From positions 3,581,501-3,645,500 of the forward strand of contig NZ_CP039695.1 in assembly GCF_005145025.1 (NCBI RefSeq): 64,000 bases of DNA. Reading direction: 5' to 3'. The stretch comes from Novosphingobium sp. EMRT-2. Its GTDB lineage: Bacteria > Pseudomonadota > Alphaproteobacteria > Sphingomonadales > Sphingomonadaceae. The translations under genes were made by a program, and so were the position numbers. Shown piece after piece: positions 29,468 through 36,973 of the stretch. Under the pieces are notes generated by a model. It was not told the origin of the DNA and ran no database searches. It saw only the letters and a program-made list of their open reading frames with translations. Each line of letters begins with the position of its first letter. Within the stretch, counting starts at the first letter, position 1.

Positions 29468-30515
29468 GGCTTTTTTGCATAACGTCAGACGGGCGTAAAC
29501 GCATGATTAATTGCGAGTATTATGAGACACGCACGGAGTTCGGCGTTCCGATTTGCGAGAAGCGATTGAGGATTACAGCGCGGACTTTGATCTCGGTTAC
29601 CTGACGCTCGAAGGTGCGCGCGGCGACGCGCGGGCCGAGCAGCTTGAAGCAGTGCATCTTGGTCTCGGCCAGGCTGCGTCGATGGTAGCCGCTCCACTTC
29701 TTCCAGATGGCCCTACCCAGTCGTTTCATCGCGCGCAGCGTCTCGTTGCGAGCCTCGACGCCAGGCCCGTACTCGGTCCATGCCTTGCCGTTGCGGCGAA
29801 CCGGGATGACCGGATCGGCACCGCGCGCATCGATGGCCGCGTGGCAACCTCTGGTGTCATAGGCACCGTCGCCGCCAACAGTGACAATGGTCTCATCCTC
29901 GGGGATCTGCGCCAACAGATCCGGCAGAGTCTGGCCATCGCCGACGGCATTGCTCGTGACCTCGATCGCCCGGATATCGAAGGTTTCCGCGTCGATGCCG
30001 ATATGCACTTTGCGCCACTGGCGGCGGTAAGAAACGCCGCGTTTCCTGGCCTTCCATTCACCCTCACCGATCATCTTGACCCCGGTGCTGTCGACCAGCA
30101 GGTGCAGACCGCCAGCACTGAGCCTGCCGCCCAGATCGACCGGCAGGTTCTTCTGGCGCCGGCACAGCATCGTATGATCCGGGGCCGGCCAGTCCAGGCC
30201 CGTCATCCTGAGCAGGCTCTGGGTCAGACCCGTCAACCTGCCGCAGCGGAAGTTGAAACAGCCCTTTCAGCGTCAGGCAAAACTCGATCGCTCGGTCCGA
30301 AAACCGCAGTCGCCGCCCAGGTCGGCCATAGGGCGCTGCAAACCAGTTCATTCCAGGATCGAACCACACATCCAGTGAGCCTCGCCGCTTGAGCGCTGCA
30401 TTATACTCGGGCCAATTGGTCGTGCGATGCTTCGGCGGCGTCGGCTTGGGCATCCAGACCATCTATGACATCCGATTCCTCAACAGAATCCATTACCTTG
30501 TTATGCAACAATGCC
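29468..30515 (-). mobile_element. IS5-family element, copy 2, apparently full length
   Basis: The element is 1048 bases. Its ends are imperfect inverted repeats: GGCTTTTTTGCATAACG at 29468 and, read on the minus strand from 30515, GGCATTGTTGCATAACA. It encodes a complete DDE transposase split over two frames. I see no 4-base target duplication at the flanks, so adjacent DNA may have been deleted or rearranged after insertion. The right edge abuts a fragment of a VOC-family gene. Confidence 0.88.
29520..30462 (-). CDS. IS5-family transposase in two overlapping frames
   Basis: The first frame (30462-30064) encodes the N-terminal DNA-binding part; the second (30236-29520) encodes the catalytic domain from GLTQSLLRMTGLDWPAPDHT onward. 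The catalytic triad is visible: Asp in LLVDSTGVKM, Asp in GGDGAYDT, Glu in RRSLAETKM. The frames meet at GTTGACG (30237-30231), and copy 1 has the same join. Either the element uses ribosomal frameshifting, which occurs in several IS5-related groups, or both copies descend from an already frameshifted parent. Confidence 0.85.
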
Positions 30516-30670
30516 TCGGGCTGGGTGTCGTCGTGCCGACCGAGGACGATCTCTTACGGGTCGCTGTGCTTCCCGGAGCGTCTGCGATCGCACCCGCGAC
30601 CGGGTGGCCCGATGGAAGGCAGGTGCGCTTGACCGACCCGTCCGGCAACGCGGTGTGGGTCGTTTGCGTG
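30516..30670 (+). pseudogene. fragment of a VOC/extradiol-dioxygenase-like gene
   Basis: Only about 50 codons remain. They read GLGVVVPTEDDLLRVA and GRQVRLTDPSGNAVWVV, which resemble the end of a vicinal oxygen chelate domain, with its TDP-G-N/F-V-VV motif. The 5' part was removed at the IS edge, and the 3' part runs directly into the back-to-front integrase stump at about 30671. Identification rests on a short match, so the family is probable rather than certain. Confidence 0.55.
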
Positions 30671-30886
30671 AGCCCACTCACGCGCTCCAGCCATCGTTTG
30701 AGCCGGAAAAAGCCCGCCAAACAAGGTGGCCACCTTCTTTGTACCTGCAACGAGGCGGCGGTAGCGCCAACGCTTCTTGCCGCTTGGCAAAGCCTCCAAA
30801 ACGAGGCCTGGGGTCTGCGGATCGGCTAGCAACCCCTTTCGCAGCGCATTGATCGCTGCGGGTGAAAACGTAGACTTCTTTGCCAT
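30671..30886 (-). pseudogene. N-terminal stump of a tyrosine-type integrase
   Basis: The ATG at 30886 opens a frame with the N-terminal DUF4102/arm-binding domain of phage and island integrases (GLLADPQTPGLVLEALPSG, KKRWRYRR, KVATLFGGLFPAQTMAGA, REWA). After REWA the sequence no longer looks like an integrase and instead antisense-reads the VOC fragment. The catalytic domain is therefore gone. It lies 163 bases from the 3' end of tRNA-Gln and points away from it, as expected for an integrase that used that tRNA gene. Confidence 0.82.
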
Positions 30887-31048
30887 AGTCCCGACTCCGG
30901 TCGGCCGTTGGCACAGATAAAATCATGGCAAAAATCCTGGCAAAATAGCCGTCAAACCCGGTCTGACGCAGGCCAGCCGAGTCTAGCTAAATTGCTTTGA
31001 GAATGTGCCGTAACCCACTGGAAAAAAGCCGAATCATGATGACTCGAC

Positions 31049-31123
31049 TGGCTGGGGCGGCAGGATTCGAACCTGCGAATGCCGGTACCAAAAACCGGTG
31101 CCTTACCACTTGGCGACGCCCCA
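31049..31123 (-). tRNA. tRNA-Gln (anticodon TTG)
   Basis: Read on the minus strand the 75-base gene starts TGGGGCG, which pairs with CGCCCCA before discriminator G and an encoded CCA. The anticodon stem CCGGT/ACCGG encloses loop TTTTGGT with anticodon TTG, and the T arm is GCAGGTTCGAATCCTGC. The integrase stump and accessory DNA adjoin its 3' end, which identifies it as the island's target. Confidence 0.96.
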
Positions 31124-31212
31124 GCGGGTCGCGCGCTTATAGCGGGGCGTTTGCGTAAGGGAAGGGGGCGCGTGAACTTCTTCGCGCGCCCCGCATCCGG
31201 GCGGGTTTCGGG

Positions 31213-32079
31213 TCAGAAACCCTTGACGATGCCTTGCAGTTTCTCGGGCGGCAGCGTGTCGAAATCGCTGGCGTCGTGCCGTTCGGCCAGCCCCTTGGCC
31301 GAATTGACCAGACGGCCGCGCAGCACGCCGGGGCGCGCGTCGATCTCGCCCACCCAGCGGCCGACGTGTTCGTATTCGTGCATCGACAGGAACGTCGCCG
31401 CTTCGCCATAGGCTTCGCCGCGATAGAGGTTGCCGAACCAGGTGTAGGTGGCGATGTCGGCGATGGTGTAATCGTCGCCGGCCAGGAAGCGCGTCTTGGC
31501 CAACTGGCGGTTGGCGACGTCGAACAGGCGCTTGGTTTCCATCGCGTAGCGGTTGATCGCGTATTCGATCTTGATCGGCGCGTAGTTGTAGAAATGGCCA
31601 AAGCCGCCACCGATGAACGGGGCGGAGCCGACCTGCCAGAACAGCCACGAGAGAGTTTCCGCGCGCGCCTTGCCAGACGTGGGCAGCAGTACGCCGAACT
31701 TTTCGGCCAGATGCATCAGGATCGCGCCGGATTCGAACACGCGGATCGGCTCGGCGCCGCTGCGGTCGACCAGGGCAGGGATCTTGGAGTTGGGGTTGAT
31801 ATCGACGAAGCCGGAGGAGAACTGGTCACCCTCGAAGATCTTGATCAGCCAGGCATCGTATTCCGCGTCGCTGAAGCCCAGCGCCAGCAGTTCCTCCAGC
31901 ATGATCGTGGCCTTCTGGCCGTTGGGCGTGCCCAGCGAATAGACCTGGAAGGGATGCTTGCCGATCGGCAGCTCCTTGTTGTGCGTTGCACCGGCGATCG
32001 GGCGGTTCACGCTGGCGAAGGCGCCGCCGTTCTCCTTGTCCCAGGTCCAGACTTTCGGCGGAACGTACTCTTCAGACAT
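31213..32079 (-). CDS. yghU: glutathione S-transferase family, YghU-like disulfide-bond oxidoreductase
   Basis: The 288-residue product matches E. coli YghU in length and motifs: a long N-terminal extension (YVPPKVWTWDKENGGAFASV, NRPIAGA), then the thioredoxin-like GST domain (PFQVYSLGTPNGQKATIMLE, SKIPALVD, RVFESGAILMHLAEKFG) and the helical C-terminal domain. YghU-type enzymes reduce disulfides such as 2-hydroxyethyl disulfide with bound glutathione. The frame is open upstream; the ATG at 32079 gives the family N-terminus. Confidence 0.93.
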   Translation of the reverse strand: MSEEYVPPKVWTWDKENGGAFASVNRPIAGATHNKELPIGKHPFQVYSLGTPNGQKATIMLEELLALGFSDAEYDAWLIKIFEGDQFSSGFVDINPNSKIPALVDRSGAEPIRVFESGAILMHLAEKFGVLLPTSGKARAETLSWLFWQVGSAPFIGGGFGHFYNYAPIKIEYAINRYAMETKRLFDVANRQLAKTRFLAGDDYTIADIATYTWFGNLYRGEAYGEAATFLSMHEYEHVGRWVGEIDARPGVLRGRLVNSAKGLAERHDASDFDTLPPEKLQGIVKGF

Positions 32080-32254
32080 GGCCGGCTCCTTCGCGGATAT
32101 TGTTAGTCTTGCTATCATTTGCCCTGCGCCAGCCCCGTCCGCAAGCGCGGATGCACGGAGGGCGATCGGGCTGCCGCTGAATATGGCGGCGCGGCGCCGC
32201 GACACCAGACCCGAAAGTCCGATGTTTGTCATTGTCGCGCTGAAACGAGAACTT

Positions 32255-32923
32255 TCAGAGTCGCTCGAGCGTGGGCACCAGTTCGTCGAAATGCCCGATC
32301 ACCGCGTCGGCGCCGAGCTCATGCGGCGGCAGGTCGTGGTAGCCGAAGCCGACCGCGACCACCAGGATTCCTGCTGCGCGCGCCGCGCCGATGTCGAAGG
32401 TGGTATCCCCCACGAAAGCGGCGCGGCCGCCGCCGCAGCGTTCGATCATGGCGCGCAGCATGTCTGGCGCGGGCTTGGCGCTTCCGGGGCCGAGTGTGTC
32501 GCCGCCGATCACAGTGGCGAAGCGATCGAGCATCCCGAGTTCCTCGAACAGCCGGACCGCCATCGATTCCTTCTTATTGGTGGCCACGGCGATCCGGACG
32601 CCGCGCGCATCCAGCGCGTCCAGCATCGCCGCGCCGCCGGGGAACAGGCGCGAATGGCGGGCGATGTTCTCGGCGTAGAAGGCATAGAGCTGGTCTTGCA
32701 GCGCGGGTAGAGTCGCCTCGTCCACCCCGCCGCTGGCAGCGAGCGCGCCGCGCAGCATCTGGCCTGCGCCACCGCCGACGAAGCGGCGCACTTCTTCCAC
32801 CGGAATGGTCGGCCGCCCCGCGATGGCAAGCGTATGGTTGAGCGCTTGGCCGAGATCGCCCAGCGTATCCAGCAGCGTGCCGTCTAGATCGAAGCCGACG
32901 ATGTCGAAGGGAAATGGTGCCAT
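32255..32923 (-). CDS. gph: HAD-family phosphoglycolate-phosphatase-like hydrolase
   Basis: The 222-residue product has HAD motif I GFDLDGTLLDT, a helical cap domain, motif II region VATNKKE, the Lys of motif III in SAKPAPDML, and motif IV FVGDTTFDIGAARAAG. It resembles phosphoglycolate phosphatase (Gph), which removes 2-phosphoglycolate formed during DNA repair or oxygenation, although HAD substrate calls are unreliable. It is divergent from glmU. The ATG at 32923 was chosen; the frame is open upstream into the glmU start. Confidence 0.85.
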   Translation of the reverse strand: MAPFPFDIVGFDLDGTLLDTLGDLGQALNHTLAIAGRPTIPVEEVRRFVGGGAGQMLRGALAASGGVDEATLPALQDQLYAFYAENIARHSRLFPGGAAMLDALDARGVRIAVATNKKESMAVRLFEELGMLDRFATVIGGDTLGPGSAKPAPDMLRAMIERCGGGRAAFVGDTTFDIGAARAAGILVVAVGFGYHDLPPHELGADAVIGHFDELVPTLERL

Positions 32924-32983
32924 GGGCAGGGCACGTGGCGGACCGTTCTGGAAAGCGCAAGCATTTGCTGGCAATGACCCGGT

Positions 32984-34363
32984 ATGACCGAACCGAATCC
33001 TGCCGCCCCCGACTCTCCCCTTGCCATCATCGTCCTTGCCGCAGGCAAGGGCACGCGCATGAAGAGCGATCTGCACAAGGTGCTGCACCCTATCGCCGGC
33101 CGGCCGATGCTGCTGCACCTGCTTGCCAGTGCCGATGCGCTAGCGCCGGAACGTTGCGTCGTCGTGGCGGGGCATGGGCGCGAGCAGCTGGAGCAGGCGC
33201 TGGGCGAGCGCGCGGCCATCGCCGTGCAGGACCCGCAGCTTGGCACCGCCCACGCCGTGCAGCAGGCGGAAGCGGCGCTCTCCGGCTTTTCCGGTGACGT
33301 ACTGATCCTTTACGGCGACGTGCCTTTCGTCAGCGCGGAAACCATGCGTGCGATGATCGACCGGTTGCATGGGGGCGATGCGCCGGCGGTGGTCGTGCTG
33401 GGGTTCGAGCCGGCCGACACGCTCCAGTACGGGCGCGTGATCGCGCAGGACGGACGCATCGTGAAGATGGTCGAGCACAAGGACGCGAGCGAGGCGGAGC
33501 GTGCTAGCCGCGTGTGCAATTCGGGCCTGATGGCGGTGCGCGCGGCGGATCTGTTCGGCCTGCTGGCGCGCGTGGGCAATAATAACGCGCAGGGCGAATA
33601 CTACCTGCCCGATATCGTCAACATCGCCATCGCCGATGGCCGCGCCTGCTCGGTGGTGATAACGGCCGACGCGGACGAGGTGGCCGGCATCAACAGCCGG
33701 GGCGAACTGGCCGAGGCCGAGGCGCGCTGGCAGCAGCGCCGCCGGGCGCGGGCGATGGCCGATGGCGCCACACTGGTCGCGCCGGAAACCGTATGGTTCG
33801 CGTGGGACACCGTGATTGGCCGCGACGTGACGATCGAACCGAACGTCTGGTTCGGCCCCGGCGTGGCGGTGGCGGACAAGGTGGTCATCCATGGCTTCAG
33901 CCACCTGGAAGGCGCGACCGTTGGCGAAGGGGCGCAGATCGGCCCGTTCGCGCGGCTGCGCCCCGGCGCGAACCTGGCGAAGAAGGTCAAGGTCGGCAAT
34001 TTCGTCGAGGTGAAGAACGCCAATCTGGCCGAAGGGGCCAAGGCTAATCACTTGACCTACCTGGGCGATGCCGACGTGGGGGCGGGGGCCAACATCGGCG
34101 CGGGCACGATCACCTGCAATTACGATGGCTATTTCAAGTATCGCACGGTGATCGGCGAACGCGCCTTTGTAGGCTCCAATTCGGCGCTGATCGCGCCGGT
34201 CAAGATCGGCGCGGATGCGATCGTGGCCGCCGGCAGCGCGGTCAGCCGCGATGTTGCCGCGGGGGAACTGCGCATGGTGCGCGCGGAACAACTGATCAAG
34301 CCCGGCTGGGCGGATCGCTTCCACGATGCGATGAAGAAGAAAAAGGCGGAGAAGAAGGGATAG
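32984..34363 (+). CDS. glmU: bifunctional N-acetylglucosamine-1-phosphate uridyltransferase/glucosamine-1-phosphate acetyltransferase
   Basis: The 459-residue product has an N-terminal nucleotidyltransferase domain (VLAAGKGTRMKSDLHKVLHP, GTAHAVQQAE, LYGDVPF) and a C-terminal left-handed beta-helix of hexapeptide repeats (from ~250, including GPFARLRPGANLAKKVKVGN, NYDGYFKYRTVIGERAFVGS). It makes UDP-GlcNAc for peptidoglycan and lipopolysaccharide. glmS, for an earlier step, lies downstream with a toxin-antitoxin pair between them. Confidence 0.98.
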   Translation: MTEPNPAAPDSPLAIIVLAAGKGTRMKSDLHKVLHPIAGRPMLLHLLASADALAPERCVVVAGHGREQLEQALGERAAIAVQDPQLGTAHAVQQAEAALSGFSGDVLILYGDVPFVSAETMRAMIDRLHGGDAPAVVVLGFEPADTLQYGRVIAQDGRIVKMVEHKDASEAERASRVCNSGLMAVRAADLFGLLARVGNNNAQGEYYLPDIVNIAIADGRACSVVITADADEVAGINSRGELAEAEARWQQRRRARAMADGATLVAPETVWFAWDTVIGRDVTIEPNVWFGPGVAVADKVVIHGFSHLEGATVGEGAQIGPFARLRPGANLAKKVKVGNFVEVKNANLAEGAKANHLTYLGDADVGAGANIGAGTITCNYDGYFKYRTVIGERAFVGSNSALIAPVKIGADAIVAAGSAVSRDVAAGELRMVRAEQLIKPGWADRFHDAMKKKKAEKKG

Positions 34364-34414
34364 GCGCTGCGCACAGTGGGATCACGGCCGGAACGGTAGG
34401 AAATCCTGTTGCAA

Positions 34415-34443
34415 TGATATCATGATATGATATCGGTATATCA
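34415..34443. promoter_or_regulatory. vapBC operator: two overlapping AT-rich palindromes
   Basis: ATATCATGATAT (34417-34428) is a perfect palindrome, and TGATAT-CGGT-ATATCA (34428-34443) is a second one with perfect 6-base arms. They end just before the antitoxin ATG. Autoregulatory operators of this kind are usual for VapBC systems, and the AT-richness contrasts sharply with the flanking DNA. Confidence 0.75.
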
Positions 34444-34445
34444 CG

Positions 34446-34700
34446 ATGACTCGCATTCTTGCCGATCTTCCCGATGATGACATCCAGTGGCTCGATGCCC
34501 GCGCCGCCGAAGAGGGCAAGTCGCGCGCGTCGGTGCTGCGCGAGGCGGTGGCGAGCTTCAAGGCGCAGAACCGTGCGTCGCGCCGCAGCGACTGGATCGC
34601 GCGGGGGGCGGGGTACTGGAAGGACCGCGCCGATATCGGCGATGCGGTCGATTACCAGCGGACGATCCGCGACGATCGCACGCCCTATGATCAAGTGTGA
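34446..34700 (+). CDS. vapB: ribbon-helix-helix antitoxin (VapB-like)
   Basis: The 84-residue product has an N-terminal ribbon-helix-helix domain (MTRILADLPDDDIQWLDARA, then KSRASVLREAVASF) for operator binding, and a C-terminal Arg/Asp-rich tail that would wrap the toxin. It is followed 3 bases after its stop by a PIN-domain toxin gene and preceded by palindromes, the standard layout of a type II toxin-antitoxin operon. Confidence 0.9.
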   Translation: MTRILADLPDDDIQWLDARAAEEGKSRASVLREAVASFKAQNRASRRSDWIARGAGYWKDRADIGDAVDYQRTIRDDRTPYDQV

Positions 34701-34703
34701 TCT

Positions 34704-35072
34704 GTGGCCGATCCGTTCTTCGACACCAACATCCTGGTCGATTGGCTGAAGGACCGCCCGCAGGCCGTGGCCGAACTTTCGCGCTACAAGCGGCACCGGA
34801 TCAGCCGGATCGTCTGGGCCGAAATTCTCGCCGGCGAACCGCTCGAACAGCGCGATACCATGCAGCAGATCATCGCGCCGTTCGAAGTGGTGGAGATCGA
34901 TGCGCGTATCGCCGCGACGGCGGCGGACATCCGCCATCGCAGCCGCATGAAGTTGCTCGACGCGCTCATCCTTGCGACCGCGCAAGTCAATGGCGCTATT
35001 CTCGTGACACGAAATACCAAGGATTTTCCGGCCAACATGCCGGGCATCCGTGTTCCTTACACCCTCTGTTGA
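34704..35072 (+). CDS. vapC: PIN-domain ribonuclease toxin (VapC-like)
   Basis: The 122-residue product starts at a GTG. It has the PIN acidic residues: Asp in FFDTNILVDWL, Glu in IVWAEILAGE, Asp in MKLLDALILATA, and Asp in LVTRNTKDFP. PIN toxins cleave specific RNAs, commonly tRNA or rRNA. It forms an operon with the antitoxin gene and lies only 12 bases before glmS, so glmS may be partly transcribed from the vapBC promoter. Confidence 0.92.
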   Translation: MADPFFDTNILVDWLKDRPQAVAELSRYKRHRISRIVWAEILAGEPLEQRDTMQQIIAPFEVVEIDARIAATAADIRHRSRMKLLDALILATAQVNGAILVTRNTKDFPANMPGIRVPYTLC

Positions 35073-35084
35073 AAGTCGCGTCCC

Positions 35085-36908
35085 ATGTGCGGAATTATCG
35101 GAATCGTCGGGAAGGATGAAGTTGCGGACCGGCTCGTCGATGGCCTGCGGCGGATGGAATATCGCGGCTATGACAGCGCCGGCGTCTGCACGGTGCACGA
35201 CGGTCAGCTCGTCCGCCGCCGCGCGGAAGGCAAGCTCAACAACCTCGTGCTCGAGCTGGCGCGCAATCCTGCGCCCGGCACGATCGGAATCGCCCACACC
35301 CGCTGGGCCACGCATGGCGCGCCGACCACCAGCAACGCGCACCCCCACGCCACGGGGGAAGTGGCGCTGGTCCACAACGGCATCATCGAGAACTTCCGTC
35401 CCTTGCGCGAGGCGCTGATCGCGCGCGGACGCCGGTTCGAGAGCGAGACCGATACCGAAGTGGTCGCGCATCTCGTGTCCGAACAGGTCGAGGCGGGGGC
35501 GTCGCCACAGGACGCGGTCCGGGCGGTGCTGCCGCAACTGCGCGGGGCGTTCGCGCTCGCCATCGCCTTCCGTCAGCATCCGGACATGCTGATCGGCGCG
35601 CGTCTCGGCTCGCCGCTGGTCGTGGGCTATGGCGAGGGCGAGACCTACCTGGGGTCCGACGCGCTGGCGCTGGCGCCGCTGACGCAGAAAGTATCCTACC
35701 TCGAAGAAGGCGATTGGGTCATCATCACGCGCGATGGCGCGCAGGTCTTCGACGTCGACAACACCCCGGTGAAACGCGCGATCGTCGCCTCCGGCGCGAC
35801 GGCAGCCGCGATCGAGAAGGGCAACTACCGCCACTTCATGCAGAAGGAGATCTTCGAGCAGCCGATCGTCGTCGCCCAGACGTTGCGCAGCTATCTGCGC
35901 CGCGTGGACCAGACCGTCGCGCTGCCGCAGATCGATTTCGACCTCTCGAAGATCAACCGCGTGACGATCGTCGCCTGCGGCACCAGCTATTATGCGGGCA
36001 TGGTCGCGAAATACTGGTTCGAACGCTTCGCGCGCCTGCCGGTGGATATCGATGTCGCTTCGGAATTCCGCTATCGCGATCCGGTGCTGGAGCCGGGCGG
36101 GCTGGCGCTGTTCATCTCGCAATCGGGCGAGACGGCGGATACGCTGGCCGCGCTGCGCCACTGCAAGGCGGCGGGCCAGACGATCGCGGTGGTGGTCAAC
36201 GTGCCGACCAGTTCGATGGCGCGCGAGGCGGACCTGCTGCTGCCGACGCACGCCGGTCCGGAGATCGGGGTCGCCTCGACCAAGGCGTTCTCGTGCCAGC
36301 TTGCCGTGCTGGCGGCGCTGGCGGCGCACCTCGCGGCAAAGCGCGGGATGATCGACCGGGCCGAGGAAGCCGATATCGTCAACCAGCTGGCCGAAGCGCC
36401 GGCCGCGCTCAATGCCGCGCTGAGCCACGACGAGGAAATCGCGGCGATGGCGCCGCTGATCGCGCCGGCGCGCGACGTGCTCTATCTGGGGCGCGGCCCG
36501 GACTATCCGCTGGCGCTGGAGGGGGCGTTAAAACTCAAAGAAATCAGCTATATCCACGCCGAAGGCTATGCTTCGGGCGAGATGAAGCACGGCCCGATCG
36601 CGCTGATCGACGAAGCGGTGCCGGTGATCGTCCTCGCCCCCAGCGGACCGCTGTTCGAGAAGACCGTCAGCAACATGCAGGAAGTGCGGGCGCGGGGCGG
36701 CAAGATCGTGCTGATAACCGATGCCGATGGGCTGGCCGAGGCGGGCGAGGGCTGCCTCGCCACGATCGAGATGCCGCGCGTCCATCCGCTCATTGCGCCG
36801 CTCGTCTATGCGGTGCCGGTGCAGTTGCTGGCCTATCATGTCGCGGTGGCCAAGGGCACCGATGTCGACCAGCCGCGCAATCTCGCGAAGAGCGTTACCG
36901 TCGAATAG
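35085..36908 (+). CDS. glmS: glutamine--fructose-6-phosphate aminotransferase (isomerizing)
   Basis: The 607-residue product begins MCGIIGIVG with the N-terminal nucleophile Cys exposed after Met removal. The glutaminase domain (to ~240) is followed by two SIS isomerase domains (VACGTSYYAGMVAKYWFE, LFISQSGETADTLAALR, EIGVASTKAFSCQ, HAEGYASGEMKHGP), ending LAKSVTVE as in the family. It makes glucosamine-6-phosphate for UDP-GlcNAc. There is no room for a glmS ribozyme upstream because vapC ends 12 bases before it. Confidence 0.98.
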   Translation: MCGIIGIVGKDEVADRLVDGLRRMEYRGYDSAGVCTVHDGQLVRRRAEGKLNNLVLELARNPAPGTIGIAHTRWATHGAPTTSNAHPHATGEVALVHNGIIENFRPLREALIARGRRFESETDTEVVAHLVSEQVEAGASPQDAVRAVLPQLRGAFALAIAFRQHPDMLIGARLGSPLVVGYGEGETYLGSDALALAPLTQKVSYLEEGDWVIITRDGAQVFDVDNTPVKRAIVASGATAAAIEKGNYRHFMQKEIFEQPIVVAQTLRSYLRRVDQTVALPQIDFDLSKINRVTIVACGTSYYAGMVAKYWFERFARLPVDIDVASEFRYRDPVLEPGGLALFISQSGETADTLAALRHCKAAGQTIAVVVNVPTSSMAREADLLLPTHAGPEIGVASTKAFSCQLAVLAALAAHLAAKRGMIDRAEEADIVNQLAEAPAALNAALSHDEEIAAMAPLIAPARDVLYLGRGPDYPLALEGALKLKEISYIHAEGYASGEMKHGPIALIDEAVPVIVLAPSGPLFEKTVSNMQEVRARGGKIVLITDADGLAEAGEGCLATIEMPRVHPLIAPLVYAVPVQLLAYHVAVAKGTDVDQPRNLAKSVTVE

Positions 36909-36973
36909 GACTGGTTTCCCAGGGCCGCGCTTACCATTGTTCAAGGTTTGCGCGGTAAGGCGAGGGCGTGCAA

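Larger units (their letters stand above)
16776..31048. mobile_element. decayed genomic island next to tRNA-Gln
   Basis: Everything between the acyl-CoA dehydrogenase and tRNA-Gln(TTG) is accessory. It holds two copies of one IS5-family element (truncated at the left edge, full length near the right edge), a cut TonB receptor, regulators, a transporter, a frameshifted SEC-C gene, and the N-terminal stump of a tyrosine integrase pointing away from the 3' end of the tRNA. Integrase next to a tRNA 3' end is the usual arrangement of a tRNA-targeted island. I found no second copy of the tRNA 3' end near 16.7 kb, so the far attachment site is lost or lies elsewhere, and the left boundary is an inference. 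Confidence 0.6.

Noticed and set aside
35073..35084. A glmS ribozyme upstream of glmS
   Set aside because: Only 12 bases separate vapC from glmS, so no ribozyme can fit; the element is also typical of Firmicutes.
34296..36428. A 710-codon minus-strand open frame opposite vapBC and glmS
   Set aside because: It crosses three confidently identified plus-strand genes and has the Arg/His-rich composition of antisense reading.
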